A stretch of 64,000 nt of DNA, taken from assembly GCA_002401155.1 (NCBI GenBank), contig NVSG01000005.1:60343-124342 (forward strand). Direction: 5' to 3'. Every line of letters starts with the position of its first letter. Position 1 is the first letter of the stretch. Source of the stretch: Hyphomicrobiales bacterium (GTDB lineage Bacteria > Pseudomonadota > Alphaproteobacteria > Rhizobiales > Rhizobiaceae). Positions 14,822 through 25,030 of this stretch are shown piece by piece. Position numbers and translations under genes: made by a program. The notes below the pieces were generated by a model. That model was given only the letters and a program-made list of their open reading frames with translations. It was not told the DNA's origin and made no database searches.

Positions 14822-16703
14822 TTTCCGAAGATGATTGAGTGCCTATCGGCATAATCTTCCCATCATCTGTTCTCAACGCAAAAACCGAAATAGGCTGCTC
14901 CCTGCCACGCAATATATGCGATCCTACCGCCTCAAAATACTGGCCATCATCACTGGCTGTTATCGTGGTTTGAGATACCAGAACGACAAGATCCTGCTTG
15001 TCCATGAACTGCTTGCCCAATTGCTCAAGCCGCTGTCCCACATTCACATTATCACCCACAATGGTATAATTCTGGCGGTCACCACCACCGATATTGCCCA
15101 CAACAACCCGGCCAGTATGGACGCCAATACGCAACCTGATGGGCGGCAGCCCTTGATCAATGCGCTGTTTGTTATTTCGCGAAAGGTTGACGGCAATACG
15201 CTTGACCGCCTCTACTGCCTTTTTCGCGTGTTCATCATCAAAATTGGGCGCGCCCCAAAACGCCATGACGCTGTCACCGATAAATTTATCAACCGTACCA
15301 TTTGTCTCGTTGATCGCATGGCAAATCATATTGAAATGGTCGTTCAACAGATTGGCTGTTTCAACCGCGTTCAAATGCTCGGACATTGAGGTAAAGCCGA
15401 CAATGTCGCTGAACATGATGGTCACCTCCCGCTCTACCGAACGATTGGCATCTTTGCCCGATTGCAGCAGGCGCTGCACCACGGTTTTGGGTACATATTG
15501 CGAGAATTCGGTAAGGGCTGTGTGCATGGAATTTAACGCAGCTGCCTGATCGTCAATCTCCTGAATGCGCGAATGGGGCAGTTTTTCAAATTTCTCCAGT
15601 TCAAAATTGGAAAAATGATCGGCAGCACGCGCAATCCGCGTCATCGGCTTTGCCAGCTTTCGGCCAAGGTAGATGGCGCACAGCAGAGCCACCAGCAGCA
15701 TAATAAGCCCCACAAGGGCTGAACCGATAATCCGTTTTGCCTCTGCCTTGAGGTCGCTTTTGTTAAAATGGACGCCCAGAGTGAGTGGCACATCTCCATT
15801 AGCAGGTAGTTTTTTAAGGACGAATATCTGGCCAGTTTCTCCCTTATTTACCAGAACCTGCATGCCGTTAAATTCCTCAAAATCAAAATCGGCAGGGGCT
15901 TCGGCGGTCATGAGTTCGCGCATCATTTCATTGGGAAATTCAGCAATAGGAATGGAAAGTACATTTGAAAATAGTTCTGGCATTCGAGAGTGGGCGATAA
16001 TTTCTGTATCGCCTTTCAATATGAACACCGGCGTATCGATATCTGTTCCGATTTGTTTGATCACCTGATTGATAGCATCAGTGCCGATCAATGCTACCAC
16101 CACGCCTATTATCTGTTTGCCACGAACCAGTGAATAGGAAATTCCCTGATAAAACCCGCCATTATATTCGATGATATTACCGTGGATGGCCTTTATCATA
16201 TGGCGATCAGAAGATATGTTGAAGGCCTTCAAAATTCTCTCAGGCTCACGCTTATTGCCGTAAAAAGATACGAAATTTCCGTTATTCTTTCTCAGCATTC
16301 CCGTTTTTTGACCGTTGAGATCAAACACAAGTATGCCTTCAACAATAGGGGCTGCACGCATCAGGGATTTGAGAAAGGGCTCTTGCTGGCGCATATCACC
16401 AAGTTCAAAACCGTTCTCTGCATATATTTCGCTGACGCTTTGCGCCACACGCTCGGCCTGAAAAATCTGGTCTCGAATGGTGTTTTCAATTCCGTTCAGC
16501 CTGCGTATGGAGGTCTCTTTGAGCAATGCAAAGGTGTTGGCCACATTGGCCCCAACCGAAACGGCGATAACGCTGATGATTGAAATGGTCAAAAGCCCGC
16601 CAAAAACCAAGGCAAGCAACCAGCGCAACGAGATGGTGCGGCGGCGTGGTTTGTTAAAACGCGGATTATCGGGCGTTACTTCTTCAACTGGCACAGTGGG
16701 CAT
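14814..16703 (-). CDS. Membrane-bound class III adenylate/guanylate cyclase with periplasmic sensor
   Basis: 629 residues from ATG 16703, which has AAGAG well placed; ATG 16727 would add eight residues without a ribosome site. A first membrane helix (about 30-50) and a second (about 340-360) enclose a periplasmic sensor region of roughly 280 residues, possibly dCache-like. A HAMP-like linker leads to a class III cyclase domain (about 425-600): EVTIMFSDIVGFTSMSE contains the first metal Asp, FIGDSVMAFWGAP the second, and VGDNVNVGQRLE and IRLRIGVHTG follow. It makes cAMP (or cGMP) in response to an unknown extracellular signal. It is monocistronic and lies downstream of glnA, separated by the glnA terminator. 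Confidence 0.9.
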   Translation of the reverse strand: MPTVPVEEVTPDNPRFNKPRRRTISLRWLLALVFGGLLTISIISVIAVSVGANVANTFALLKETSIRRLNGIENTIRDQIFQAERVAQSVSEIYAENGFELGDMRQQEPFLKSLMRAAPIVEGILVFDLNGQKTGMLRKNNGNFVSFYGNKREPERILKAFNISSDRHMIKAIHGNIIEYNGGFYQGISYSLVRGKQIIGVVVALIGTDAINQVIKQIGTDIDTPVFILKGDTEIIAHSRMPELFSNVLSIPIAEFPNEMMRELMTAEAPADFDFEEFNGMQVLVNKGETGQIFVLKKLPANGDVPLTLGVHFNKSDLKAEAKRIIGSALVGLIMLLVALLCAIYLGRKLAKPMTRIARAADHFSNFELEKFEKLPHSRIQEIDDQAAALNSMHTALTEFSQYVPKTVVQRLLQSGKDANRSVEREVTIMFSDIVGFTSMSEHLNAVETANLLNDHFNMICHAINETNGTVDKFIGDSVMAFWGAPNFDDEHAKKAVEAVKRIAVNLSRNNKQRIDQGLPPIRLRIGVHTGRVVVGNIGGGDRQNYTIVGDNVNVGQRLEQLGKQFMDKQDLVVLVSQTTITASDDGQYFEAVGSHILRGREQPISVFALRTDDGKIMPIGTQSSSETA

Positions 16704-16770
16704 AGGGCTCTTTCGTAGAATCACCATGTCAAAGTAGGTGCTTTAGCCTGAAGTTTAAAGATCAGGCAAT

Positions 16771-16796
16771 AAAAAACCCCGGCGCAAAGGCCGGGG
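16771..16796 (-). terminator. Rho-independent terminator of glnA
   Basis: On the minus strand CCCCGGC and GCCGGGG pair around a 6-base loop and are followed by TTTTTT. It lies 30 bp after the glnA stop. Confidence 0.85.
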
Positions 16797-16825
16797 TCTT
16801 AAGTCTTTTGATATTCGCTTTGGAA

Positions 16826-18235
16826 TTAAGCAGAATAATACATGTCGAATTCAACCGGATGCGGTGTCATTTCATAACGAATAACATCTTCCATTTTCAG
16901 TTCGATATAAGATTCGATCTGGTCTTTGGAGAACACATCGCCTTCAAGCAGGTATTTATGATCTGCTGTAAGGCTTTCGAGGGCTTCGCGAAGCGAACCA
17001 CAAACAGTTGGAATATCAGCCAGCTCTGATGGCGGCAGATCATAAAGATCTTTATCCATTGGTTCGCCCGGATGAATTTTGTTTTTGATGCCGTCAAGGC
17101 CAGCCATCAACATGGCAGAAAATGCCAGATAAGGGTTTGCCATTGGATCAGGGAAACGAATTTCAACGCGTTTTGAATTCGGCGAAGTACCATGCGGAAT
17201 ACGGCAAGATGCTGAACGGTTACGGGCAGAATATGCCAGCAGAACCGGAGCTTCATAACCTGGAACCAAACGTTTGTATGAGTTGGTTGAAGGGTTTGTG
17301 AAAGCGTTCAATGATTTTGCATGCTTGATGATGCCGCCGATATAAAACAGGCAGGTTTCAGAAAGACCGGCATATTCATTGCCGGCAAAAACTGGCTTGC
17401 CATCTTTCCAGATTGACATGTGAACATGCATTCCGGTGCCATTGTCGCCGTATACAGGCTTCGGCATGAATGTCGCTGTTTTACCGTAAGCGTGCGCTAC
17501 CTGATGAACTGCATACTTATAAATCTGCATTTTATCAGCGTTGCGGGAAAGGCTATCAAACAAAATGCCAAGCTCATGCTGAGCTGCAGCCACTTCGTGG
17601 TGATGCTTTTCAACAGTCACACCCATATCCGTCAAAACGGAAAGCATTTCAGAACGATAATCCTGACCGGCATCAATCGGAGGAACAGGGAAATAGCCGC
17701 CTTTTACGCGCGGACGGTGACCCATATTGCCACCTTCATATTCTGTATCCAGATTGCTTGGCAGCTCTGTGCTGTCGAGTTTGAAGCCCGTATTATAAGG
17801 GTCTGTGGCAAAACGCACATCGTCAAATACGAAAAACTCAGCTTCAGGACCCACATTGCATGTGTCGCCAAGGCCGGTTGATTTCAAATAAGCTTCAGCT
17901 TTTTTGGCTGTGCCGCGAGGGTCACGTGCATAAGGCTCGCCGGTGAGTGGCTCAACCACATCACAGAAAATCACCATCGTAGACTGCGCAAAGAACGGGT
18001 CCATATGGACAGTCTCTGGGTCGAGGACAAGGGTCATATCGGATTCATTGATGGCTTTCCAACCAGCAATTGAGGAACCATCGAACATGACGCCATCGGC
18101 GAACATGTCTTCGTCCACAAGTCCAATATCCATGGTTAGGTGTTGCATTTTACCGCGCGGGTCGGTGAAACGAAGATCGACGAACTTTACGTCCTCGTCT
18201 TTAATTTGTTTTAGAATATCTGCTGCTGTAGTCAT
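16826..18235 (-). CDS. glnA: Glutamine synthetase type I
   Basis: 469 residues, the normal length of the dodecameric enzyme. Diagnostic parts are [49 protein letters not shown] and the adenylylation loop LYDLPPSE with Tyr398. It makes glutamine from glutamate, ammonia and ATP. The presence of the tyrosine indicates control by GlnE adenylylation. It is the second gene of glnB-glnA, 76 bp after glnB, and is followed by a strong terminator. Nitrogen control is expected from the sigma-54-type promoter before glnB. Confidence 0.98.
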   Translation of the reverse strand: MTTAADILKQIKDEDVKFVDLRFTDPRGKMQHLTMDIGLVDEDMFADGVMFDGSSIAGWKAINESDMTLVLDPETVHMDPFFAQSTMVIFCDVVEPLTGEPYARDPRGTAKKAEAYLKSTGLGDTCNVGPEAEFFVFDDVRFATDPYNTGFKLDSTELPSNLDTEYEGGNMGHRPRVKGGYFPVPPIDAGQDYRSEMLSVLTDMGVTVEKHHHEVAAAQHELGILFDSLSRNADKMQIYKYAVHQVAHAYGKTATFMPKPVYGDNGTGMHVHMSIWKDGKPVFAGNEYAGLSETCLFYIGGIIKHAKSLNAFTNPSTNSYKRLVPGYEAPVLLAYSARNRSASCRIPHGTSPNSKRVEIRFPDPMANPYLAFSAMLMAGLDGIKNKIHPGEPMDKDLYDLPPSELADIPTVCGSLREALESLTADHKYLLEGDVFSKDQIESYIELKMEDVIRYEMTPHPVEFDMYYSA

Positions 18236-18311
18236 GAATTTGCCTTCCTAATAAACATGCAATCTTTGAATTTAGATGTATTGAATTTTTTGCGAAATTA
18301 GAAGCTAAACT

Positions 18312-18653
<342 letters not shown>

Positions 18654-18711
18654 TTAGTTCTCACCTGAATGGTTGGATCAAGGCGTCCACGCGCCTGAAC
18701 TTCCTTTAGCA

Positions 18712-18727
18712 AGCAAATATTATGCCA
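18712..18727 (-). promoter_or_regulatory. Sigma-54 (-24/-12) promoter before glnB-glnA
   Basis: On the minus strand TGGCAT, five bases, then TTGCT matches the consensus TGGCAC-N5-TTGCW with one change. It sits about 60 bp before the glnB start. It implies NtrC-type activation under nitrogen limitation. Confidence 0.72.
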
Positions 18728-18943
18728 GTTGTCTAAATAATATTTAGAACGTTGAAAACAAACAGGTTTAGTCAAAATTATGATAAATGACACGGAGCAT
18801 TTCAAATCAGAAATTGTTCAGGTGGCCTCGCATTGCACAATAATTAGGCGGCCTGCCATTTATTGCGCCACCATCTCCCCGGTTGCCACCCGATTGCCTG
18901 TCCTGAGAAATTGAGTATGTTGGGCAAAAATGAGGAGAGATCA

Positions 18944-19438
18944 ATGTCAGATACCGAAAATGAAGGCGGGTGCTTGTGCGGCCAGCTTCGTTATAAAACC
19001 ACCGCCGAGCCGGCACGCGTAACTTATTGTCATTGCAAATTTTGCCAGCGCGCCACCGGCGGGGCGTATCTGGTCGAGCCGATTTTTCCCCATGAGCATT
19101 TCGAAGTAATCAAGGGCGAACCAAAAACCTACGATCTCGTATCTTCAGGCAGTAAAAAGGGCGTGCGTATTCACTTCTGCGATAATTGCGGAACCAAACT
19201 TTATATGACCTTCGAGCGTTTTGAAGGCTCCATCGGCATATTCGGCGGAACCTATGACGACCCGAACTGGTTTGAGCGCACCCCGCAAAACGCCAAACAC
19301 ATTTTCCTCAATTACGGGCAAAAGGGCACGGTCATTCCAGCTGGCATGCCAACCTTCGGCGAGCATGCGGCCCTCAATGACGGCACATTGGTCGAACCTG
19401 AGGTCTTTGATTTGCCCAAAGTGCTGGGCCACGACTAG
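18944..19438 (+). CDS. GFA-family (glutathione-dependent formaldehyde-activating type) zinc protein
   Basis: 164 residues from ATG 18944, preceded by GAGGAGAG; the frame is open upstream to 18863 but lacks a ribosome site. Zinc-binding cysteines follow the GFA/CENP-V pattern: GGCLCGQLRY, YCHCKFCQRATGG and HFCDNCGTKLY. The family name comes from an early report on formaldehyde and glutathione, but most members have no proven reaction. It precedes the ABM protein and the SoeABC-like operon in the same direction, separated by a hairpin. Confidence 0.85.
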   Translation: MSDTENEGGCLCGQLRYKTTAEPARVTYCHCKFCQRATGGAYLVEPIFPHEHFEVIKGEPKTYDLVSSGSKKGVRIHFCDNCGTKLYMTFERFEGSIGIFGGTYDDPNWFERTPQNAKHIFLNYGQKGTVIPAGMPTFGEHAALNDGTLVEPEVFDLPKVLGHD

Positions 19439-19500
19439 GCTCTTTCTGTTTTGTAAGGGATATCGGGAATATCCCCGTTGAACTTTGTTAACTTGTGAGT

Positions 19501-19536
19501 ATGATCATTTAAAAACCTCAATGTTTTTAGGATCAT
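19501..19536. terminator. Nested palindrome after the GFA gene
   Basis: ATGATC...GATCAT encloses AAAAAC-ctcaat-GTTTTT. The inner stem gives a T-run on both strands, so it may act as a terminator between the GFA and ABM genes. Confidence 0.45.
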
Positions 19537-19542
19537 GTTCCA

Positions 19543-19833
19543 ATGTTAACAAACCAGCGAGTCTATTTGAATGGCCATATCGATGTGCCCGTTGATCAGT
19601 GGCATGCCGTAGTATTGGCCCTGCCCACCCATATAGAGCTAACCCGCGAAGAGCCGGGGTGCATTTCCTTCAAGGTAACCCAAAGTACCAGTGTGGAATG
19701 CCGTTTTCTGGTGGCCGAAATTTTTGAAGATCAGGCAGCATTCGAAGCACACCAGGAGCGCACCAAGGCATCTGAATGGGCAAAAATCACTGCTGATTGC
19801 CCGCGCGATTTCACAATCAAGACACAGGACTAG
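19543..19833 (+). CDS. ABM-domain (YgiN-like) small monooxygenase-type protein
   Basis: 96 residues. The antibiotic-biosynthesis-monooxygenase fold is suggested by HIELTREEPGCISFKVTQS, RFLVAEIFEDQAAFEAHQ and TKASEWAKI, the usual segments of dimeric ferredoxin-like YgiN/quinol monooxygenase proteins. No cofactor-binding residues can be assigned by eye. It ends 22 bp before the molybdoenzyme start, so it is probably part of that transcript. Confidence 0.72.
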   Translation: MLTNQRVYLNGHIDVPVDQWHAVVLALPTHIELTREEPGCISFKVTQSTSVECRFLVAEIFEDQAAFEAHQERTKASEWAKITADCPRDFTIKTQD

Positions 19834-19855
19834 TGCGTTTGCCCGGTACTTTTTA

Positions 19856-22747
19856 ATGAGCGCTGATCCCAACCTCCCACGCGCGCTTGATACAAACCCG
19901 CATGTCTCCGACGAAATTCGCCAGACCACTTGTTATATGTGCGCCTGCCGCTGTGGCATCAATGTGCATCTGCGCAAAGGCGCCGATGGCCAGCCAAAGG
20001 TGCGCTATATCGAGGGCAATCGTAACCACCCGATCAATAAGGGGGTGTTATGTGCCAAGGGTTCGGCGGGCATCATGCAGCACTATTCGCCTGCACGGTT
20101 GAAGAAACCGCTGCTTAGAACCGGCGAGCGCGGCGAGGGGAAATTCAAGGAAATCGAATGGGACGAGGCCATGAGCCTCGCCACCAACTGGCTCAGCGAT
20201 ATCCGTAATACAGACCCGAAGAAACTGGCTTTCTTCACCGGCCGCGACCAAAGCCAGTCGCTCACCGGTTGGTGGGCACAGCAATTTGGCACCCCCAACT
20301 TTGCAGCCCATGGCGGCTTCTGTTCGGTCAATATGGCCGCTGGCGGCATTTACACCTTTGGCGGCGCATTCTGGGAGTTTGGTTCGCCCGACTGGGACAA
20401 AACCGAATTATTCATGATTTTTGGCGTGGCCGAAGATCACGATTCCAATCCGATCAAGATGGGCCTGTCAAAACTGAAACAACGCGGTGCAAAAATCATC
20501 GCCGTGAACCCCATCCGCACGGCCTATAACGCCATTGCTGATGAATGGGTGGGCATCACGCCCGGCACGGACGGCTTGTTCATTCTGGCGCTGATCCACG
20601 AATTGCTCAAAGCAGGCAAGGTCGATCTCGATTATCTCATCCGTTACACCAACGCGCCGTGGTTGGTGATTGACGATGAGAACTCCAAAGATCACGGCCT
20701 CTTCGCCCGTAATAAGAAGGGCGAACCGCTGGTTCTGGATCGCAAAACCGGCAAAGTGGTTTCATCTAAAAAGAAGGGCGTGAAACCAAATCTAAAAGGC
20801 GAGGCGACCCTACCTTCCAAGCAAAAAGCCGTTCCCGTATTCGAATTACTGGCCCGAAAATATCTGAACGAAGAATATTCTCCTGAATCAGTTAGTGAGA
20901 AAACCGGCATAACCGATTCACAAATAAAACGAATCGCCGCAGAAATCGCCCACGCCGCATTCGAAAAAGAAATCGTCATTGATCAGCCATGGGTCGATAT
21001 GAAGGGCGAAAAGCACGACAAAATGATCGGGCGCCCGGTATCCTTCCACGCCATGCGCGGAATTTCCGCCCATTCCAACGGTTTTCAGACCTGCCGTGCT
21101 CTGCATCTGTTGCAAATCCTGCTCGGTTCCATCGATTGCCCCGGCGGTTATCGCTTCAAGCCTCCATATCCACGGCCAGTTGAAGGCCAGCCCAAGCCTC
21201 ATGGCGGTTGCAAACCCGGTGAACCTTTGCCGGGGCCACATCTTGGCTTTTTGCGTGGGCCGGAAGACTTGTTGCTGGAGGACGATAATTTAACGCCCCA
21301 GCGCATCGACAAAGCCTTCTCATGGGATGCCCCCATGTCCTCCCACGGCCTCATGCATATGGTGATATCCAACGCCCACGCCCGCGATCCATACGGCATC
21401 GACGTGTTGTTCATGTACATGGCCAACATGTCGTGGAACTCCTCAATGAATTCCAAGGGCGTGATGAAAATGCTCTCGGACAAGGATGAGAATGGCGAAT
21501 ATATCATCCCCAAAATCATCTATTCCGACGCCTATAATTCCGAGATGGTCGCCTTTGCCGATCTCATCCTGCCAGACACAACCTATCTCGAACGCCACGA
21601 CTGCATTTCAATACTGGACCGCCCGATTAGCGAACCCGAAGCGCTGGCAGATTCCATCCGCTGGCCGGTGGTGGAACCCGAAACCCAGGCACCGGGCAGG
21701 GACGTGCGCGGCTTTCAGTCTGTGCTGCTCGATTTGGGCTACCGCCTAGGTCTGCCGGGCATGGTCAACGATGAAGGTCTGGCGAAATACAAAGACTACG
21801 CCGACTATATGGTCAATCACGAGCGCAAGCCCGGCATTGGTCCTCTAGCCGGATGGCGTGGCAAAAAGGGTGAGAAAAAAGGGCGCGGCGAACCCAATCC
21901 CGACCAGCTAAAACGCTACATTGAAAACGGTGGTTTCTTCACCGCCGAAGTGCCGGAAGAAGCACGTTATTTCAAACATGCCAACATGGCGTGGCAAAAC
22001 TGGGCCGTGGAAATGGGTCTGCAAGACGCGCCGATTGAAAACATTTTTCAGCTCTATCTGGAACCCTTGCGAAAATTCCAGCTTTGCGCCGAGGGAAAAG
22101 CCGAACCGCAACCGCCCGACAGCCACCGCGAGCGCATCAAACGATGCTTCGACCCGTTGCCCACATGGTACGCGCCATTTGAGGGCGCGGCGATTGATAC
22201 TGACGAATTCCCGCTTCACGCGCTCACCCAGCGCCCCGCCGCCATGTATCATTCATGGGGTTCGCAAAACGCATGGTTGCGCCAGATACACGGAGAAAAC
22301 CCACTCTATGTGCCGGGAGGTGTTTGCGATGAAGCAGGCCTCAAAACCGGCGATTGGGCATGGGTGATTTCCCATCACGGCAAGATCAAAGTGCCGATAG
22401 CTCGCATGGAAGCCGTCAACGGCAAGACGCTGTGGACATGGAACGCCATCGGCAAACGCTCCGGCGCATGGAACCTCGACCCCGATGCACCCGAAGCTAA
22501 AAAAGGCTTCCTGCTCAACCACCTCATCAAAGAATTATTGCCGGCAAAAGAAGACGGCATGCGCTGGTCAAATTCCGATCCCATCACCGGACAAGCGGCA
22601 TGGTTCGATCTGCGTGTACGCATCGAAAAAGCCGAAAACCAGACCGGCCCAAGCCAGCCACAATTCCCCCGCCAGAACTCACCCAAAAGATCAGTGCGAA
22701 CCAGATTGGGCGATATGCTAAAATTTGGCGAGGAGTGGACCAAATGA
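19856..22747 (+). CDS. soeA: SoeA-like molybdopterin oxidoreductase (cytoplasmic sulfite dehydrogenase type)
   Basis: 963 residues from ATG 19856. No Tat or Sec signal is present, unlike periplasmic DMSO or thiosulfate reductases. A [4Fe-4S] site is formed by Cys26, Cys29, Cys33 and Cys66 (TTCYMCACRCG ... GVLCAKG). Molybdopterin-binding segments follow: FFTGRDQSQSLTGWW, FGVAEDHDSNPIKMG and DEWVGITPGTDGLF. The subunit order with a four-cluster ferredoxin and a DmsC-like anchor matches SoeABC, which oxidises sulfite to sulfate at the cytoplasmic side. Tetrathionate or polysulfide chemistry is the main alternative. The gene overlaps soeB by ATGA. Confidence 0.8.
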   Translation: MSADPNLPRALDTNPHVSDEIRQTTCYMCACRCGINVHLRKGADGQPKVRYIEGNRNHPINKGVLCAKGSAGIMQHYSPARLKKPLLRTGERGEGKFKEIEWDEAMSLATNWLSDIRNTDPKKLAFFTGRDQSQSLTGWWAQQFGTPNFAAHGGFCSVNMAAGGIYTFGGAFWEFGSPDWDKTELFMIFGVAEDHDSNPIKMGLSKLKQRGAKIIAVNPIRTAYNAIADEWVGITPGTDGLFILALIHELLKAGKVDLDYLIRYTNAPWLVIDDENSKDHGLFARNKKGEPLVLDRKTGKVVSSKKKGVKPNLKGEATLPSKQKAVPVFELLARKYLNEEYSPESVSEKTGITDSQIKRIAAEIAHAAFEKEIVIDQPWVDMKGEKHDKMIGRPVSFHAMRGISAHSNGFQTCRALHLLQILLGSIDCPGGYRFKPPYPRPVEGQPKPHGGCKPGEPLPGPHLGFLRGPEDLLLEDDNLTPQRIDKAFSWDAPMSSHGLMHMVISNAHARDPYGIDVLFMYMANMSWNSSMNSKGVMKMLSDKDENGEYIIPKIIYSDAYNSEMVAFADLILPDTTYLERHDCISILDRPISEPEALADSIRWPVVEPETQAPGRDVRGFQSVLLDLGYRLGLPGMVNDEGLAKYKDYADYMVNHERKPGIGPLAGWRGKKGEKKGRGEPNPDQLKRYIENGGFFTAEVPEEARYFKHANMAWQNWAVEMGLQDAPIENIFQLYLEPLRKFQLCAEGKAEPQPPDSHRERIKRCFDPLPTWYAPFEGAAIDTDEFPLHALTQRPAAMYHSWGSQNAWLRQIHGENPLYVPGGVCDEAGLKTGDWAWVISHHGKIKVPIARMEAVNGKTLWTWNAIGKRSGAWNLDPDAPEAKKGFLLNHLIKELLPAKEDGMRWSNSDPITGQAAWFDLRVRIEKAENQTGPSQPQFPRQNSPKRSVRTRLGDMLKFGEEWTK

Positions 22748-23505
22748 CCGCACTTCCCCAATCCACAGGCAAAAAGCTCGGACTGGTCATCGACCTCGAT
22801 ATCTGCGTTGGTTGCCACGCCTGCGTGGTCGTTTGCAAAGAGTGGAACACCTCCGGTTACGGCGCACCGCTGGCCGATAGCGACCCATATGGCAGCGAAC
22901 CTTCCGGCGCATGGCTAAACCGCGTCCATACCTTCGAAGTGCAACCCGATGTCGGGCCTGCAAGCATCGTCCATTTCCCAAAATCCTGCCTCCATTGCGA
23001 GACTGCGCCCTGCGTCACCGTTTGCCCCACCGGCGCAAGCTACAAACGTTCAGAAGATGGCATCGTGCTCGTCGACGAAGACATGTGCATTGGCTGCGGT
23101 CTCTGTGCATGGGCTTGTCCTTATGGTGCCCGCGAAATGGACCCGGCCGAAAAGGTGATGAAAAAATGCACCCTTTGCGTCGACCGCATTTACAACGAAA
23201 ACATCCCCGAAATTGACCGCGAGCCAGCATGCGTAAAAACCTGCCCCGCCAATGCCCGTCATTTCGGTGATTTCGCTGATCCAGATTCCGATGTATCTGT
23301 GATGGTCAAAGAGCGCGGTGGTATCGATCTTATGCCGGAGCAGGGGACCAAACCGGTCAATAAATATCTCATGCCAAGGCCAAAAACCAATCCGCTAATG
23401 GAGGTCGACGAAACATTTAGCCTCGCGGATATGGCCAGAGAAAATACTACTGGCGCAACCGGTCTGCTGGGCTGGATTGATCGCGCTCTGGATAGGCTGG
23501 GCTAA
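22744..23505 (+). CDS. soeB: SoeB-like iron-sulfur subunit
   Basis: 253 residues from ATG 22744 (ATGA overlap with soeA). Four [4Fe-4S] cysteine groups are visible: CVGCHACVVVC, CLHCETAPCVTVC, CIGCGLCAWAC and CTLC...CVKTC. It carries electrons between the molybdenum subunit and the membrane anchor, as in the DmsB/NrfC/SoeB family. No signal peptide is present, in line with a cytoplasmic complex. Confidence 0.87.
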   Translation: MTALPQSTGKKLGLVIDLDICVGCHACVVVCKEWNTSGYGAPLADSDPYGSEPSGAWLNRVHTFEVQPDVGPASIVHFPKSCLHCETAPCVTVCPTGASYKRSEDGIVLVDEDMCIGCGLCAWACPYGAREMDPAEKVMKKCTLCVDRIYNENIPEIDREPACVKTCPANARHFGDFADPDSDVSVMVKERGGIDLMPEQGTKPVNKYLMPRPKTNPLMEVDETFSLADMARENTTGATGLLGWIDRALDRLG

Positions 23506-24422
23506 TGCATCCTGCTATCTCCGTCATATTCTTCACGGTAATGTCCGGCGCAGGCTTTGGCTTCATGGCCATGCTTGGTCTTGGCGCGTCGGTGCCGGAT
23601 GGCCCCATGTCCGCCTTCCTCATTTCCGGCGTCGCGGGAGTTCTGGCAGTAGCAGGATTGCTCGCCTCCACCTTCCATCTTGGCCATCCCGAAAGAGCGC
23701 TGAAAGCTTTCAGCCAATGGCGAACCTCATGGCTTTCCCGCGAGGGCGTGCTGGCAGTTAGCACGCTCATGCTATTTGCAATCTACGTCCTCATCTGGAT
23801 GGCAACCGGCGATAGGATCATCGTCCTCGGTCTGTTCGTGGCACTGGGCGCGGCAGCTACCGTTTTTGCCACCGCCATGATCTACGCCCAGTTAAAAACC
23901 GTGCCTCAATGGAACATGCAGCAAACCCCGCTTTGCTATCTGTTATTTGCGGCAGTCAGCGGCGTGTTGCTCGCTGCAAGTTTTGCTCCCGATGGCACGA
24001 TATTCGGCATGCCCGGAGCCATGCTAGCGATGATGGAACTTCTGATGGCGTGGGCCGCCAAAGTCATGTGGTGGCAACAGGCCAAAAAAGCGACGCTCGC
24101 CGCATCCGGTTCCACAGTCGAAACCGCCACAGGTCTCGGTTCCATCGGCAAGACACGCCTGCTCGAACGCCCACACACGGGGGAGAATTACCTGACCAAA
24201 GAAATGATCCACAAAATCGGCCGTAAACACGCCACCAAACTGCGTTTGATTGCCATGATTTTAGGTTGCATAATCCCTGTGTTGATTTGTCTGGTGGTGT
24301 TGTTGTTGGCTATTTCGAACATATGGTTGTTAGCCGCATTCGGCTTTTTAATGGCGGGTTTATTCGCCGAGCGTTGGTTGTTCTTCGCCGAGGCTGAACA
24401 TTCGGTTTCGTTGTATTACTAA
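23505..24422 (+). CDS. soeC: SoeC-like membrane anchor (DmsC family)
   Basis: 305 residues, starting in a TAATG overlap with the soeB stop. It is strongly hydrophobic with about eight membrane helices and begins MHPAISVIFFTVMSGAGFG, the DmsC-type N-terminus; LASTFHLGHPERALKAFSQWRTSWLSREG is the family's conserved loop. It would hand electrons from the complex to the quinone pool. The stop is shared (24419-24422) with the convergent DUF2867 gene. Confidence 0.85.
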   Translation: MHPAISVIFFTVMSGAGFGFMAMLGLGASVPDGPMSAFLISGVAGVLAVAGLLASTFHLGHPERALKAFSQWRTSWLSREGVLAVSTLMLFAIYVLIWMATGDRIIVLGLFVALGAAATVFATAMIYAQLKTVPQWNMQQTPLCYLLFAAVSGVLLAASFAPDGTIFGMPGAMLAMMELLMAWAAKVMWWQQAKKATLAASGSTVETATGLGSIGKTRLLERPHTGENYLTKEMIHKIGRKHATKLRLIAMILGCIIPVLICLVVLLLAISNIWLLAAFGFLMAGLFAERWLFFAEAEHSVSLYY

Positions 24423-24931
24423 TTATCAGAAACAGCCGTGGTTAGATTTTTCTGTAGCCGTGTCAGAATTTTACGAACGATCAATCGATGTGCAAATGCA
24501 ACCGGGAACATATAGGCTTGGCCAAACCAGTTATGCGTGATGACTGAAGATGTGATGGACAATCGGTGTTCATCTGTTGTCACGCAGGTCATTACATCCA
24601 GATGTTTGTCGCGTGCTGTGAGGCAAAGCACTTCCAGTTTGATATCCTCTACAAGAAAAAAGTCGAGATGATCCCCGGTTTTGACATCGGCGCGAGGTAT
24701 GCCGGAAAATCCACTTATTCGTTTAACCCCAAACCAATGCGAGATTGCATCACGCACCCAAAATGCCATTTTCATCACCGGCATGGGCTGCGCCATAACC
24801 CGATTCCATGCTTCCAATGCGGTCAACTCAGTTGTGAACGGGATTGATTGACTGTCCAGATAATACAGTTTTTCAACCGGTGCGACCAACTGCACCGCTG
24901 CGGACAAGTTTTGGTTTTTGATTGAAGCCAT
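24419..24931 (-). CDS. DUF2867 family protein
   Basis: 170 residues from ATG 24931. It looks like DUF2867: TALEAWNRVMAQPMPVMKMAFWVRDAI, GDHLDFFLVED, HLDVMTCVTTD and HNWFGQAYMFPVAFAHRLIV. The family is uncharacterised; the fold resembles lipid- or ligand-binding START/SRPBCC-like domains, but no function is known. It is convergent with soeC, overlapping it by four bases, and lies after the icd terminator, so it is transcribed separately. Confidence 0.7.
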   Translation of the reverse strand: MASIKNQNLSAAVQLVAPVEKLYYLDSQSIPFTTELTALEAWNRVMAQPMPVMKMAFWVRDAISHWFGVKRISGFSGIPRADVKTGDHLDFFLVEDIKLEVLCLTARDKHLDVMTCVTTDEHRLSITSSVITHNWFGQAYMFPVAFAHRLIVRKILTRLQKNLTTAVSDN

Positions 24932-24981
24932 AGTGCTTTATCTCGTGGTTTTGTGGCATAGGCCAGAATAAATCAGATATA

Positions 24982-25008
24982 AAAATGGCCAGTTCCGGGG
25001 AACTGGCC
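24982..25008 (-). terminator. Rho-independent terminator of icd
   Basis: GGCCAGTTCC and GGAACTGGCC form a perfect 10-bp stem (24987-25008) with a 2-base centre. On the minus strand it is followed by ATTTTTAT. It lies 22 bp after the icd stop. Confidence 0.85.
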
Positions 25009-25030
25009 TAATATTGAGACGCTCAAAAAT

